Positions 13,816-15,068 of a DNA stretch of 15,068 bases are shown piece after piece. A program made the translations under genes and the position numbers. Numbering within the stretch: the first letter of the stretch is position 1; each line of letters begins with the position of its first letter. Below the pieces are notes generated by a model, which searched no databases, had not been told where the DNA came from, and saw only the letters and a list, made by a program, of their open reading frames with translations. This stretch comes from Acetobacteraceae bacterium (lineage in GTDB: Bacteria > Pseudomonadota > Alphaproteobacteria > Acetobacterales > Acetobacteraceae), in NCBI GenBank assembly GCA_947478535.1, contig CANJXD010000086.1, positions 1 to 15,068 on the forward strand. Reading direction: 5' to 3'.

Positions 13816-14715
13816 ATGCAAGACCTGCCCATCCGGACGGAACTGCACCCCGTCCCCAGCCTGACGATGACGGACCGGCAATTCCTGCTGGGCGAGGCCG
13901 GCGGCGTGCCGACCATGCTCGCGGGCTGGCTGAGCCTGCCCCAATCCCCCGGTCGCCGCCCGGCGGTGCTGCTGATGCACGGCTCAGGCGGCATCGGCGC
14001 GGCGATCCCGCATTGGGTGCGGCTGATCAACGCGGCGGGGATGGCGGCCTTTGTGCTGGACGGGTTCTCCGGCCGTGGGCTGACGAGCGTCTCGGCCGAC
14101 CAGGCGCTGCTCGGGCGGCTGGCCTTCGTACATGACATCTACCGCGCCCTTGGCGTGCTGGCTGCGCATCCCGGCATCGATGCCGACCGCATCGCGGTGA
14201 TGGGGTTCTCCCGCGGGGGGCAGGGCGCCTTCTATGCCGCGATGGCGCGCTTTCACCGCTTGTGGAACCCGGGCGGCGTCATCCCGGCGGCGACGCTCGC
14301 CATCTATCCGGATTGCGGCACCCGCTACATCGAGGACACCGTCATGGTCCCGCGGCCGATCCGCGTCTTCCATGGCACGCCGGATGACTTCAACCCCGTG
14401 GCCCCTGTCCGCGCTCATCTGGAAAGGTTGCGCGCGGCAGGCTGCGACGTGGCACTGGCGGAGTACGCCGGCGCCCATCACGGCTTCGACAATCCGCTGA
14501 GCCGGGTCGCCGCCCGCACGTCAGGGCAGAGCGTGCGCGATTGCCGGATCGAGGAACAGGCGCCCGGCCTGCTGGTGAATGCGGCAACCGGGGAGCCCTT
14601 CGGCTATGCGGACCCCTGCGTGGCGCGGGACGCGCATGTCGGCGGCAATCCGGCGGCGGCGGGGATGCTGCGGGTGGATGTGATGGCCTGCCTCGCGGCG
14701 CTGATTGGTCGCTGA
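13816..14715 (+). CDS. Dienelactone hydrolase-family alpha/beta hydrolase
   Basis: The 299-residue protein has an alpha/beta hydrolase fold. The oxyanion-type LLMHGSGGIG segment is followed by the nucleophile elbow GFSRGG (S132), the acid in GTPDDFNP (D190 or D191), and the histidine in AHHGFDN (H222), in the order seen in dienelactone hydrolases. The nucleophile is serine, not the cysteine of classical ClcD. The family hydrolyses lactones and esters. Its length exceeds the usual 230-250, with an N-terminal addition and a C-terminal tail after residue 235. There is no signal peptide from this start. GGA lies nine bases upstream; ATG at 13867 is a shorter alternative. It diverges from the exported lyase gene and may share its control. 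The substrate is unknown. Confidence 0.85.
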   Translation: MQDLPIRTELHPVPSLTMTDRQFLLGEAGGVPTMLAGWLSLPQSPGRRPAVLLMHGSGGIGAAIPHWVRLINAAGMAAFVLDGFSGRGLTSVSADQALLGRLAFVHDIYRALGVLAAHPGIDADRIAVMGFSRGGQGAFYAAMARFHRLWNPGGVIPAATLAIYPDCGTRYIEDTVMVPRPIRVFHGTPDDFNPVAPVRAHLERLRAAGCDVALAEYAGAHHGFDNPLSRVAARTSGQSVRDCRIEEQAPGLLVNAATGEPFGYADPCVARDAHVGGNPAAAGMLRVDVMACLAALIGR

Positions 14716-14977
14716 GAATACCCGCCTAGGTTGCAGATTGGCACTGTCTGCAAATATTCCGATATTGATGCGCCCACCCTCGCCGTCGGCGATGTGACCA
14801 ATCTGCACAGGACAACGGCAAACTGTGGCAATTCCGCAACACGCAAAACGCCACCTGCGCGAGTCCTGATGGGGGCTATCTCGTATCGCTCTGACAGGCC
14901 GTAAAAAAGTCCCAGCAAGCGGCGCCCGATGTCGTGCGTCTGGCCATACCTGGTTCATCCCGGGACACTGAGGAGCG
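14716..14977. other. Lower-GC intergenic stretch with competing inverted repeats
   Basis: About 260 bases without a convincing gene. GC is about 58% by hand count against about 70% in the neighbours. TTGCAGA (14731-14737) pairs with TCTGCAA (14747-14753) across nine bases, and GCAGATTGG (14733-14741) pairs perfectly with CCAATCTGC (14798-14806). The two pairings use the same bases and exclude each other. A six-A run lies at 14903-14908. The open frames found on the minus strand here lack ribosome sites and family resemblance. Confidence 0.5.
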
Positions 14978-14983
14978 ATGAAG

Positions 14984-15068
14984 ATGCGCTTTCGCAACGC
15001 ACTAGACCTGTTGCGGAAGTTGCCCCCCGCCCTCGCGCATTCCCGCGGAAAACTGGGATTCCCCGACC
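14984..15068 (+). CDS. Start of an unrecognised gene, cut by the window end
   Basis: An open frame begins at ATG 14984 (or the in-frame ATG at 14978) and runs off the edge without a stop. AGGAG at 14971-14975 is eight bases before 14984, an ideal distance, and only two before 14978. The 28 visible residues begin MRFRNALDLLRKLPPALA, a basic amphipathic stretch that I do not recognise. Codon use includes CTA, GCA and two TTG in the first sixteen codons, unlike the CTG/CTC-dominated neighbours. With the lower GC upstream, this hints at a different origin. Confidence 0.45.
   Translation, partial: MRFRNALDLLRKLPPALAHSRGKLGFPD

Noticed and set aside
14521..14997. Minus-strand open frames (158 and 104 residues) over the right-edge gap
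   Set aside because: No ribosome sites, no recognisable family, and both overlap the conserved C-terminal coding part of the hydrolase gene.

Overview
The window is very GC-rich (mostly around 70% by eye) and densely packed with short intergenic gaps. The gene types suggest an alphaproteobacterium of the Acetobacteraceae kind (Roseomonas-like). These are two tripartite-tricarboxylate-transporter (Bug/TctC) solute receptors without membrane partners, an ExoD protein, and orphan catabolic enzymes of the HpcH aldolase, TauD, dienelactone hydrolase and fumarate-lyase families. That placement is inferred from gene content and composition, not from a marker gene.

Left block (1-3026, minus strand): an apparent operon of a von Willebrand-like DUF1194 protein, a class V aminotransferase closely resembling 2-aminoethylphosphonate-pyruvate transaminase (PhnW), and an exported ABC-type solute-binding protein. 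It probably continues off the left edge. A three-unit array of perfect GC-rich hairpins separates the transaminase gene from the binding-protein gene.

Second block (3114-5652, plus strand): a Bug receptor, an enoyl-CoA hydratase-family protein that lacks both canonical catalytic glutamates, and an ExoD membrane protein. The hydratase-like gene has its ribosome binding site inside a perfect 12-bp hairpin. It also carries an in-frame 12-bp repeat expansion next to a run of eight G.

Third block (5627-8193, minus strand): a class A penicillin-binding protein translationally coupled (ATGA overlap) to a small, degenerate histidine-kinase-like protein. The latter overlaps exoD tail to tail.

Fourth block: an HpcH/HpaI-family aldolase (8285-9088, plus) converges on a four-gene minus-strand run. 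In transcription order that run is an exported argininosuccinate-lyase-like protein (13648-12158), a TauD-type dioxygenase, a second Bug receptor and an NHL-propeller protein (ending at 9110). A dienelactone-hydrolase-family gene (13816-14715, plus) diverges from it. Together they look like capture and breakdown of an unidentified organic acid or amino-acid conjugate, with one enzyme predicted to act outside the cytoplasm.

Right edge (14716-15068): GC falls to about 58% by hand count. The stretch holds competing inverted repeats and then the start of an unrecognised gene cut off by the window end. No rRNA, tRNA, CRISPR array, transposase or phage gene was seen.
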